Below are positions 18,217 to 26,439 of a DNA stretch of 64,000 nucleotides, piece after piece. The DNA comes from Gracilaria gracilis. Taxonomy: Eukaryota; Rhodophyta; Florideophyceae; Gracilariales; Gracilariaceae. The first letter of the stretch is position 1. Each line of letters begins with the position of its first letter. The stretch lies in contig JARGSG010000004.1 of assembly GCA_030374805.1 (NCBI GenBank), positions 186,001-250,000 of the forward strand. Reading direction: 5' to 3'. The position numbers and the translations under genes are program-made. Under the pieces are notes generated by a model. It did no database searches and was not told the DNA's origin. It saw only the letters and a list, made by a program, of their open reading frames with translations.

Positions 18217-19342
18217 TCTTCTTATTATCCTTCTGGAATTTATCATCGCGGGCGCGTTTGTTTGGTGTGAAGAACTTCTTTTTGGCCTCTTGCTGATCCT
18301 TTGTGTCATGCTCATCCTTTTTGTCAGGAGACCGGTCTTTGTTTGTGTCAACATCCTTGTTGCCATGGAAGTCACGCCTGCGCTTCTTGTTCTTTTTGTG
18401 GTTCTTATTAGAATTGAGATAAGATTTGGTTGAAGGAGCCGCAGAGGGATCTTTGCGTTGAATCTCTTCGAGATCTTTCTCCTCCAATCCCGCCTCTTCT
18501 AAGGCGCAGATCGCGTCTTGTAATCCTATCCAAGAGCGAGATTCCGCACAATCATTCGATTTCTCGTGTTGTCTGAGTGCGGCTTCTATGGCGGCGATGG
18601 ATTCGTTGCATATTTTCAAATTGCTGTCGTCCATTGGTCCTTGCTTGGCGGCAATCATCAATTCTCTGATCTTGGTTGTCCGTACCATAGAGAGCGATAT
18701 AACGAAATAATCTTCCGTACGCTTGTTTTTGGAGGAGAAGACGAGGTTCGTGATGATGTTTGTGAAAGTCTGACATGACAGACTGGCATTCAAAAGAAGG
18801 ATGATGGCAAAGTTTTGGCTATCACACGAGTCTTGATCTGACTTCGTGAGATTCAGATATGACAGAGCTGGCCCATCAAAGCGCTCTATATAGGCTGATA
18901 TGGTTTCTCCAGATTTGCGTTTGCAGCAAGTGATCTCTTTGTAGAGTCGGACGATGCGACGTAGTCGGTCCACGGTAGAGTCCTTTGCGACCAGGTTTAC
19001 TATCTTCTTGACAACGTCCATCTGATTGATAGAGGTATCTTCCGAAGGAGGTGTTAAGATTAGTTTTCCGGTCCTGACAGCCTTCTTTAAGAGCTCCTTC
19101 TTCGAAAACTCAAGAGAGCGATAGAGCCTCATGCCAAGGGTAGCTGCTGCTCCTTTTGCTCTTGAGTTGCCGCCGTTAGCGCATGCTTGAAGGGTTTTTG
19201 CCCATTCAAATACTGCTTCTCGCCATAGTAGTTTATCGGTATCGGGGCGAAGACGCGGCGGTACCAAAATGTTGCTTGGAGAAAGATCCTCTCCTGGGCC
19301 CATAACTTTCGTATGAGCTTCGCTCATAGAGTCGAAGTTCAT
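18203..19342 (-). CDS. gag: copia gag polyprotein
   Basis: The 379-residue frame is open from an ATG inside the LTR (19342) to TAA at 18203-18205. Alternative starts are an LTR-internal ATG at 19327 and the ATG within the primer-binding site at 19303. It has the capsid-like helical body of copia gags (ETISAYIERFDGPALSYLNL) and a strongly basic Lys/Asp-rich tail. I see no CCHC zinc knuckle. Just before the stop, a run of six Ts allows a -1 shift into the protease frame. Confidence 0.75.
   Translation of the reverse strand: MNFDSMSEAHTKVMGPGEDLSPSNILVPPRLRPDTDKLLWREAVFEWAKTLQACANGGNSRAKGAAATLGMRLYRSLEFSKKELLKKAVRTGKLILTPPSEDTSINQMDVVKKIVNLVAKDSTVDRLRRIVRLYKEITCCKRKSGETISAYIERFDGPALSYLNLTKSDQDSCDSQNFAIILLLNASLSCQTFTNIITNLVFSSKNKRTEDYFVISLSMVRTTKIRELMIAAKQGPMDDSNLKICNESIAAIEAALRQHEKSNDCAESRSWIGLQDAICALEEAGLEEKDLEEIQRKDPSAAPSTKSYLNSNKNHKKNKKRRRDFHGNKDVDTNKDRSPDKKDEHDTKDQQEAKKKFFTPNKRARDDKFQKDNKKKFFQ
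19294..19306 (-). other. Primer-binding site matching the initiator tRNA anticodon arm
   Basis: Directly after the 5' LTR the minus strand reads GTTATGGGCCCAGG. This is complementary to the CTGGGCCCATAAC anticodon arm of eukaryotic initiator methionine tRNA, as in Drosophila copia, which primes from a 5' tRNA half rather than from the tRNA 3' end. Confidence 0.75.
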
Positions 19343-19552
19343 TGCAATTGCACAGTAGTGGAGGGACGGTTCACAAGCAATACAGGTTGGCACTAGAGGT
19401 CTACCCGGGAGCTCTGCCTCTGAGCTCCTGGGTTATCGATGTGCCTTTATATAGGGATACTAGCCGACCTTTGGGCTAACTAGTGACGGACTACTAGCTG
19501 ACAATAGCCTACGTCTGTTAGCAATGGTGTACGTATCTGTACGACATCAACA
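19307..19552 (-). repeat. 5' LTR of the copia element
   Basis: This is the upstream LTR in element orientation, with a CTATATAAAG promoter box at about 19447-19456. Two in-frame ATGs of the gag frame lie inside its 3' part. Confidence 0.9.
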
Positions 19553-19632
19553 ACAGTACCGTTTACTGTACGCGCAGTACTGTACGAGCACGGCTCGCAC
19601 AGCGGCGCGTCCACTCGTTACGTTGTTGGCAC

Positions 19633-20067
19633 TTGCTTGCGCTTTGCAACTGCGCACAGAAGGAACAAGGCATTAAAACAACAGTGAAAGGATGGGAAAA
19701 GCTGTTTACAAGTCTTAAGCAACAGTATTCAGGGTACATTGCCAAAATTAATCAGTCCGGCTGTGACGCGAGCGACAAAAGTCTGTTCAACAAACCGGTC
19801 TTCTTCGCCGAGATGCATGAGTTGGAGCACGGCAAAGCAAGACATGACCCTCCGGTGGTTGTTGATTCTGATGCCAATGAAACCGCAACAGATTCATCGT
19901 TCACAAGCAGCCGTAAACGCGCTCGCATGTCTGACACCTCGGCTATGGAGGCCTTTTTGGAAAACCAGAAGGAGATGCAACGCCGATTCCTCGAGTATCT
20001 GAATCGGTGGGAAGATCGAGATAAGGAAGTGTTGGCTTTATTGTCCAAGATTGTAGACAAGTTTTAG
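19633..20067 (+). CDS. Myb/SANT-like (trihelix-like) protein, possibly N-terminally incomplete
   Basis: The 144-residue frame resembles the C-terminal half of Myb/SANT-like DNA-binding proteins common next to Harbinger and other transposons. It starts a helix with GIKTTVKGWEKLFTSLKQQY and continues with PVFFAEMHELEHGKA, an acidic linker with VVVDSDANET, a basic SSRKRARM patch, and a C-terminal amphipathic coiled coil (FLENQKEMQRRFLEYLNRW). The N-terminal tryptophan helix is missing. A possible acceptor GCGCACAG lies at about 19653-19661, so the true protein may be spliced to an upstream exon now cut off by the two transposons. Confidence 0.55.
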   Translation: MLALCNCAQKEQGIKTTVKGWEKLFTSLKQQYSGYIAKINQSGCDASDKSLFNKPVFFAEMHELEHGKARHDPPVVVDSDANETATDSSFTSSRKRARMSDTSAMEAFLENQKEMQRRFLEYLNRWEDRDKEVLALLSKIVDKF

Positions 20068-20184
20068 ATCATTCATTGCCGCAGTTGAGTTAGGACGTAC
20101 ATAGTAAAGTGGGCGTCGGCTTGGGATCATGACGTTGGTTGTAACCTCGCATAAACGCAGAAAGCCACAGAGAACTTCATGAAT

Positions 20185-20540
20185 TGATAACCCGAGAGGC
20201 GTTGCGCGTTTGCAGAGCCCTGAACCAGAAGAGCACTCTTGGATCTCATTTATTTGGGAAGAAGCTGGAGTGTGACTGTAGACCAGGTGTTCTGAATGAT
20301 GTGGACCTCTACCTCTTAAGATGTCCCAAGAAAACGCTTTCAAGGGGGCTTGTGTCTACCTCCTAGTCGAGAACGCTAGGAAAAATCCGTGTCAAGTACT
20401 GTTAGAAAATGGCCCGTTTGAGTGTTGGCCTTTCTTGTGAAAGAGCGTTTCTTTGAGCAGAAACGCTCTGCACTAAGTTCTAATTAAGCTAGTGCACTCA
20501 TAAAGAGAGAAAGAGAGAGAGAAAAAGAGAAGAGCAGGAG
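20185..20540 (+). mobile_element. LINE fragment, 3' end (copy A)
   Basis: It is strongly similar to the 3' part of the fragment at 46200-46855: the same GGATCTCATTTATTTGGGAAG segment, the CRPGVLNDVD coding stretch and the same tail. The ORF is broken by frameshifts. A perfect 11-base stem (AGAGCGTTTCT / AGAAACGCTCT) at 20442-20469 and a terminal GA-rich repeat close the element. Confidence 0.8.
20442..20469 (+). other. 3' stem-loop of the LINE
   Basis: An 11-bp perfect stem has a 6-base loop TTGAGC. The same hairpin recurs at 46776-46803, where one pair becomes G-U in RNA. It probably serves as the recognition site for the element's reverse transcriptase. Confidence 0.7.
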
Positions 20541-21804
20541 TGTCCAACGCTTGGGGACGAAGAGGGCTACCACCAGTACCTTGCACCATACAAAATTGGC
20601 ATTTGTAGAAGAACTACGAAGGTACACGCCGAATGACAGTGCTCCCGGCGAGGTTTCAGCTCTTGCGTTTCATACATCAGTTTAATCTGAAGAGATGGGG
20701 TGACCAAGGATTTGTAGGTTTGCTGCATATCATCTCAGAACAAACACAGAGAAGATGGACAGTGAACAAATCCAACTCCCAGAAATTGGATTTCCAGGCT
20801 TGCTGTTGTTCTTTATTATAACTATCTTCGATTAAATCCGTCCAGGCTATATGAGCGCATGAGACTCCTTTGAAGCCTTCACGGGACACTCTTACAAGCT
20901 CCTCATCGCTGGCATGGAGGCAGTTTCCACATCAGAACTGACTGCGGTACCATATCACTCTTGCTTTTTATTGCGTTCTTCCCAGTGTACTCGCCGCGGT
21001 TACTAAAAGCGGCATGGACTGTGAATTCTGTTTGGACGCTGGTGTATCTGTGCACGGAGAGAAGATCATCAGACACCAATGCCCTGTCTAAGCTATGAAA
21101 GGCTGGAAGAGTACTGGCCTTTCGACGAGAAAACGTTTCTTTGAAAAGCCTTGCGACGGCGACGATTATGCACATCTATGCCCGTTGAGTAGTGCTTCAA
21201 GGCGAGATCGGCTACCACATGAATCAAGAGAATGGGTCCAACTTCTATCTAATTAGACATGAACCGCAGAAGTTCTTCACCATTCTGAAGAGAGAAAGTT
21301 TCATTTCAAGCTCTACTGCAGTTAATTAATAGAAACCTGTTGTCCATAGCAAAGAAGATGTGCTACCGACGACAACAACTCACAACATCTCCATCACAGT
21401 CTAAGTGAAGCGCCATTGGAGGGATTGCTGGGTTATACTTTTCCCATACTGTTGTTCCTTTGCGGAATTTGCAATAACAGTGTGCAACACGAGCGGGCTT
21501 TCGAAGCCTGCGTTTGAAGCTTGCGTTTGAAACAATGCTCGGAATATATGCATCATCATGGAATGAAAGAATAGTGTTAGCTCTCTTAACAACGGTATTA
21601 CAGCCAACCGCAACCGCCTCAACGCTTTCATTCCAATGGCAGAAAGGACGAGTTCCTTACTAGACCTACAAGCAACAAATGGTATGTGAAACTCACTCGG
21701 TAGTACAGAGTGTGTATTTGCCTTTTGTTTACAAGACTGTTCACAAATGCTCATCTTCCGACGTTCTACCCTTTACCGGCCTCTTACGGTTCCAACAGCA
21801 ACAC
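20541..21804. other. Intergenic region with decayed LINE tail
   Basis: No gene is recognised downstream of RPL7. A CTACGAAGGTAC motif lies at 20614-20625. Around 21060-21180 the plus strand (TACTGGCCTTTCGACGAG, then AACGTTTCTTTG) aligns with the LINE 3' tail, an older copy. Confidence 0.5.
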
Positions 21805-22808
21805 CTAGTTCATCTTTCGGATCATTGGGTTGATCAGGTCTTCCCGGTTACCAGCATCTCCACCTTCAGCAAAGTGGATAAGCTTTGACTTCTTGGAGTA
21901 TCCACCACGCGGCGATGAAAGCTTGAAAGGCCACAAAAAGTTGTTAGCCTCCTTGAAGTGGGGCCCGCACGTGAAGATCTCATGAACCAAATCCTCCATA
22001 CATATGATATCGTGCTTGCCAAGAACTTGTTCAATAATTCTGTTGTCGGACAAAGGAATACGAGACCATGAACCTGGCTTTCCGATCTTCGCGAATCCCC
22101 TCTTGTAAATAAGTTCCTTCACACTCTTCAGGTTGGGATAACCGTACGTGATGTATGGTTCAACCCTCTGCAGCATACGAATAGTAGCATAGTTCAGCTT
22201 AACGAAAACACCGTTCTGAATCTGGCGAAGACGCAAGAGCTGAAGAATCTTCTTCTCTTTCGGCGGCATGGAGTTGATACCGCGAATACGAATAACAAAG
22301 GCAACCTTCGCACCGTCCGGGACGTAGAACTTGCCTTCCTTACGGGCGGCTCGCTTCGCATCGATGACGGAACGCTCGGATGCTTTGTACTCGGCCGCAT
22401 AAGTTTCAGCTCGTTTGAACGACTCCTTCTTGGCCTCACGGCGTGCCTTCTTTGCCGCCTGCGCCGCAATAAGACGCTCACCAGCAACGCGCTCTTGCGT
22501 GCGACGCTTCTTCAAGATGCTTTCGGGCACCGGAATACTATAACGGACAAAAGTTTGACAAACGAAAGTTAGTACGGCTATTGTGATAAAAAAGCCACAT
22601 TGGTCGCTTGTGAAAGATGCGCTCCGTCTTAACCATCATATTCAATCAAGCAGCAATTCAGGAGACTAGGGTGAACGACGATGCAGCTGGGTTTGCACCA
22701 GAAGCTAATCGGAAGTCTTCGAGCATCGCTTCCTGACGAAATGCAGTGCGAATATAAACGGATCGCGGGAAGGCATGATACTACTTACTTGTCCGTCTTG
22801 GCAACCAT
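21805..22808 (-). CDS. RPL7: 60S ribosomal protein L7 (uL30), two exons
   Basis: Exon 1 is 22808-22789 (MVAKTD plus two bases) and exon 2 is 22537-21805, giving 250 residues. The 251-base intron has donor GTAAGT, a perfect TACTAAC branch site and acceptor TTATAG. The protein has the eukaryotic N-terminal extension ([16 protein letters not shown], rich in Lys/Arg/Ala). The uL30 fold follows: [29 protein letters not shown], then LLKL-type [39 protein letters not shown], and the C-terminal [20 protein letters not shown] with GGYSKK. It is part of the large cytosolic ribosomal subunit. It is divergent from the primase gene, with a 362-base gap. Confidence 0.95.
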
Positions 22809-23056
22809 TGCGAAGGGGTGATAAGAAAACAGACGGTCTTGGATCCAAACCGAAATGAGTTTCGCACAATGGCGATGGTATCGACGGCGTGATCGCTGAC
22901 CAAGTCGACGTCGGTGCACCGCACTGATCGCCGTCGGCTGCCCGCCGAGCAGCGATTCTAAATCTGATCTTTTGCTTAATTTTCTACATAAGGACAAGAT
23001 CAAATTATCGCTTGTACACAATTGAAAATCCGCCAAGTAATTGACAAAAGCCATTT

Positions 23057-23083
23057 TGCTAAGTTAGCAATGCTAAGTTAGCA
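23057..23083. promoter_or_regulatory. Two adjacent 13-bp palindromes in a divergent promoter
   Basis: TGCTAAGTTAGCA occurs at 23057-23069 and again at 23071-23083, each a perfect palindrome around one central base. A third half-site TTGCTAA follows. The spacing of 14 bases and the position between RPL7 (start 22808) and the primase (start 23171) suggest a protein-binding site. Confidence 0.55.
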
Positions 23084-23170
23084 TTGCTAACGTCCTGTCA
23101 CGACGTGGTTCAATGATCCGCAGATCTTCGAACTGGCATCCCCATTCCCTCAATTCCTCGCGAGGTGACC

Positions 23171-25918
23171 ATGTTCCAAAAGAGAGGAAGTTGTGCTTTG
23201 TCTTCTCTGTTCATAACTCCGACATTACCTCGTACTTCCCGTCCAAAACGGCCTAATCTTTGTGTCTGCCAGCAAACCTCTCCAAAGCAAGTATGGGGTC
23301 GCGTGAGAAAGGCCATTCCACTATCTCGAGCTTTTGCAGATCGATACGGTGACTCTTCCCTCATTTCCATAGGTCCGCATCGTTTCAAACTGGTATGCCC
23401 GTTCCATAATGACAAAAATCCCAGTCTACACTTAAGCGATGATTTGGGCACTTTTCACTGCTTTGGTTGTGGCGCTTCTGGTTCCATAATTGACCTTGAA
23501 CAACTTGCATCCGGGCATAGGTCAATTGCCCACGCCCTGAAATCCCTTGCGAATAAGTATCAGCCTATTGCTAGAGTGTTACAAACTTCATCATTTAAAG
23601 CACCATCAGGTTCTCCTGAAACGGTTGATGATGAACCAACGCTTGTTAAGGAATCTGTTCCGCAAAAAGTCCCGCGAAGAATTGTTGTTACTCACAAAGC
23701 TATTGCCTCTGATGTTTTGCGAGAGGCCACAATGGCCTATCAGCGTGTTCTTTGGGATCCGTCTACACCGCTTGGCTACCAATATTTCACTCGTGAAAGA
23801 AAGCTCTCGGCGCCAACTCTACGCGCTTTTGCGTGTGGTTATGCGCCCCCCTCTCCGCAAGCAGATTTTCTTCTGCGAAAACTGCACGCAGCAGGTTACC
23901 CTCCTGAGCAGTTAGTTATTGCGGGCGCGGCAAGATCAACTCGTGAGGGTATGATACTTGACCTCTTCCGTGACAGAGTGATTGCCCCGATACGGGACCT
24001 ACATGGTAATACTATTGCATTGGCAGGTAGGGCTCTTCCTCATGCACCGAAAAGCTCTCCGAAGTACATCAACAGCCCAGAGACGTACCTTTTCAAGAAG
24101 AAGAAAGTCCTCTTTGGGGCAGACATCGCCAAAGATTCCCCGAGTGCTAAGGCCAAGTTTGGGTACGTTGTCGTCGTGGAAGGCTATATGGATGTAATGA
24201 CTATGTTTGAACGTACGCAAGGTCGGATTGGATGCGTGGCGACCATGGGAACGGGTGTCACTTTGGAGCAGTTACATTCCGCCTACAAACTACTCGACGA
24301 TTGTGTGGATGGGAAGGTTATCGTCAACTTTGATAATGACGACGCTGGAATCAAAGCTCTAAATCGTATATGTCAAACAGTTGTGTTGGGGGCCCAATGC
24401 GCTCATGCAATATATATTGCACTACCTCCTTCCCCAGTGAAGGATGCAGACGAATTCATGACGGAGGCTGGGACACCAAACGAATACATGACATACCTAC
24501 TTGAGGCCGCCAAGCCGTGGTATGAGTGGTACGGAAACAGAATAGTTGGGCGTGAAATTGAAAGGATATTAGACCCAAACACAGACGTCAATGTGCAGGT
24601 TGACCTCGGAATCACTAAGGCTGATATGGAAGCCATAGGATTCTCTAGGTCGTCTCGTGAGGTTGACCTGCTTCTCTCCAACTTCTTGAGACAACAAAGA
24701 GATGATTTGCTTGCCTCTGTCGGCGGTGAACCCCAGGTACCCCAGCTTTCTGTAGAACCTCCGAAACGAGCTCCTTGTTCCAGAGAGGTCCTTGATGAAC
24801 TCGCCGCGGTTGTCAATTCTGCCGCCAAGACCCTCCCAGGTTTGAATGTGAGCGCTTTAGTTCACTCCTGGACTGATCGCCTTTCTCTGGGACAACCGAT
24901 GAAGTTAATGCCTATGTTCGCGTACGTTATTAAGAAATATCATGAACTTACGGAACCGTGGCGTCATCTTAGTGTACCAGTACAGATTCGGTGGATGCGG
25001 CCTCCGCCTTGGATAAGCAAAGAACTTGAAAAGAAGTCGAAGAAGCCTCGCAGTCTTGGATCGATTGATCAAGATTCAAGCCCACGAACCCTAGAGTTAT
25101 CCGCGAAAGAATTGAAACGCATTAGAGATCGCATTCAGTACCAGGAACGGTATGTATTTCCAGTGTTGCGGGAAAGGAGGTGCGAGAGAGCTAAGATGAC
25201 CAAAGCTGCTCCACGTCGTGCCGCTGAAGAACTCATTCTACGGGCTCTGATATTCGCCGAAGAGATTGACCGGATTGACGCTCTAGAGATTCTTATTGAT
25301 GCCATCATCCGATGCGCTCAGAAGAAACTACCATTTTGGACGTCCAAAGCGCGGGAGGGTATGTTTGAGTACCTTTCTCAACTCGAAGGTGCGCCATCTT
25401 CCGAAGAAATGGCGGCTTATCTGGAAGAAACTGAATGGTGGTGTGACGAGATAGAAGATTTGTTTATTCCCATGGAAGAAGAGATTGACCCTGACTGGGC
25501 TGACATTCGTCGCCTCGAAATCAATCACCCAATAGACATGGTCAAAACGTGCGCCCTTTCCATAGAAAGAATGGCCGGAATGGTAGGTAGTCGATATGCG
25601 ATTGAAAAGTCGGGAGACGTAATACAACGCATGGCAGAAGCAGCACTTGCTGCAAAGGACGGAGATGAATCACAACAAGAGATTTTGAGGGAAGCACAAG
25701 CTCTGTTTGCGAAGAACATGCCCCCGAGGGAAGAGCTTGATCGTAGTAATTTCCTTAATCCTGCTGAATCTGCGGAAAGAGACAAAGCCATGGAGAAAGT
25801 TAATACAAAACTACAGGACGCAGCGCGGAAAGGCCAGATTTTCGAAGAACTTGAAAGCGGTCGTATCGCACCTCCCCCATGGGCTGAAGACTTGGATGAA
25901 GCAAACAGTAGCGAATAG
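23171..25918 (+). CDS. dnaG: DnaG-type DNA primase, probably plastid-targeted
   Basis: The 915-residue protein is a bacterial-type primase encoded in the nucleus. After a basic, Ser/Thr-rich leader of about 40 residues, a likely transit peptide, comes the CHC2 zinc finger at 76-100 (VCPFHNDKNPS and FHCFGCGASG). The primase core follows (YFTRERKLSAPTLRAFACGY, DLFRDRVIAPIRD, GRALP). The TOPRIM domain has VVVVEGYMDVM with the catalytic glutamate, ATMGTG, and VNFDNDDAG (D-x-D). A long C-terminal helical region of about 450 residues may bind the helicase. Red algal plastids use a DnaB/DnaG-type replication system; mitochondrial targeting is the alternative. The start at ATG 23171 has A at -3. Confidence 0.88.
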   Translation: MFQKRGSCALSSLFITPTLPRTSRPKRPNLCVCQQTSPKQVWGRVRKAIPLSRAFADRYGDSSLISIGPHRFKLVCPFHNDKNPSLHLSDDLGTFHCFGCGASGSIIDLEQLASGHRSIAHALKSLANKYQPIARVLQTSSFKAPSGSPETVDDEPTLVKESVPQKVPRRIVVTHKAIASDVLREATMAYQRVLWDPSTPLGYQYFTRERKLSAPTLRAFACGYAPPSPQADFLLRKLHAAGYPPEQLVIAGAARSTREGMILDLFRDRVIAPIRDLHGNTIALAGRALPHAPKSSPKYINSPETYLFKKKKVLFGADIAKDSPSAKAKFGYVVVVEGYMDVMTMFERTQGRIGCVATMGTGVTLEQLHSAYKLLDDCVDGKVIVNFDNDDAGIKALNRICQTVVLGAQCAHAIYIALPPSPVKDADEFMTEAGTPNEYMTYLLEAAKPWYEWYGNRIVGREIERILDPNTDVNVQVDLGITKADMEAIGFSRSSREVDLLLSNFLRQQRDDLLASVGGEPQVPQLSVEPPKRAPCSREVLDELAAVVNSAAKTLPGLNVSALVHSWTDRLSLGQPMKLMPMFAYVIKKYHELTEPWRHLSVPVQIRWMRPPPWISKELEKKSKKPRSLGSIDQDSSPRTLELSAKELKRIRDRIQYQERYVFPVLRERRCERAKMTKAAPRRAAEELILRALIFAEEIDRIDALEILIDAIIRCAQKKLPFWTSKAREGMFEYLSQLEGAPSSEEMAAYLEETEWWCDEIEDLFIPMEEEIDPDWADIRRLEINHPIDMVKTCALSIERMAGMVGSRYAIEKSGDVIQRMAEAALAAKDGDESQQEILREAQALFAKNMPPREELDRSNFLNPAESAERDKAMEKVNTKLQDAARKGQIFEELESGRIAPPPWAEDLDEANSSE

Positions 25919-25996
25919 GTTGCACAACCATGTCTCATTTCCATTGAGATCTACGGAAACACAATTTTGAACCAAGGAGTTACGATCTTCTCTAGG

Positions 25997-26007
25997 TACC
26001 AACGGTA
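25997..26007. promoter_or_regulatory. Palindromic motif TACCAACGGTA
   Basis: It lies 79 bases after the primase stop and 35 bases before a small ORF at 26042. Confidence 0.4.
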
Positions 26008-26041
26008 GCTAGAACAGCACTGATACAGTACGTATTCAGTG

Positions 26042-26185
26042 ATGAAAGTCACCGTGCTTCAAGAACATTTGAAGTCTCAACTCTCTAGAGTCAGCGAGGT
26101 ACAGGGGGTGCGCATTGAGCAATTGTGCACAGAGCTGCTTAACTTATTACAAGAATTTTCTACCCTCCATACTGAAGATGTCTGA
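26042..26185 (+). CDS. Possible 47-residue helical protein
   Basis: A complete frame from ATG 26042 to TGA 26183-26185 encodes a single amphipathic helix: heptad-like leucines and valines (VLQEHLKSQLSRVSEV, IEQLCTELLNLLQEF). It follows a TACCAACGGTA motif closely. There are no homologues I can name. It may equally be the first exon of a longer gene or chance. Confidence 0.3.
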   Translation: MKVTVLQEHLKSQLSRVSEVQGVRIEQLCTELLNLLQEFSTLHTEDV

Positions 26186-26439
26186 TCTAAGATTGACATT
26201 GGAAGGGAGAAGGCTAGTTCCATCTCTTCATCTTGATGCAGTTTAACGTTAACGTTTGAACACGGGGCATAGAGAATCTACAGAAATCTACTTGCTTGCA
26301 GTGGATTGGAAAACTAAGCTCAGAAGACCATGGCGACCGAACACATTGGGTGAAACGCGGGAGTCAAATAGAAAGCCGCGAGGACGAAACATCGTGTACA
26401 TGTAGTATTCGCTTCAACCAGGTTAGGGTGGTATGCATT

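Larger units (their letters stand above)
14603..19552 (-). mobile_element. Ty1/copia LTR retrotransposon
   Basis: The 4950-base element lies on the minus strand. It is flanked by a 5-base duplication ACAGT (14598-14602 and 19553-19557). Its two 246-base LTRs differ at one base. On the minus strand the order is 5' LTR, primer-binding site, gag, protease, integrase, reverse transcriptase, RNase H, polypurine tract, 3' LTR; integrase before RT is the copia order. Pol is broken by two frameshifts and one stop. The near-identical LTRs point to a recent insertion. Confidence 0.93.

Noticed and set aside
22538..22788. Box C/D snoRNA in the RPL7 intron
   Set aside because: A TGATGG-like box is present but no matching CTGA box at a suitable distance and no terminal stem were found.
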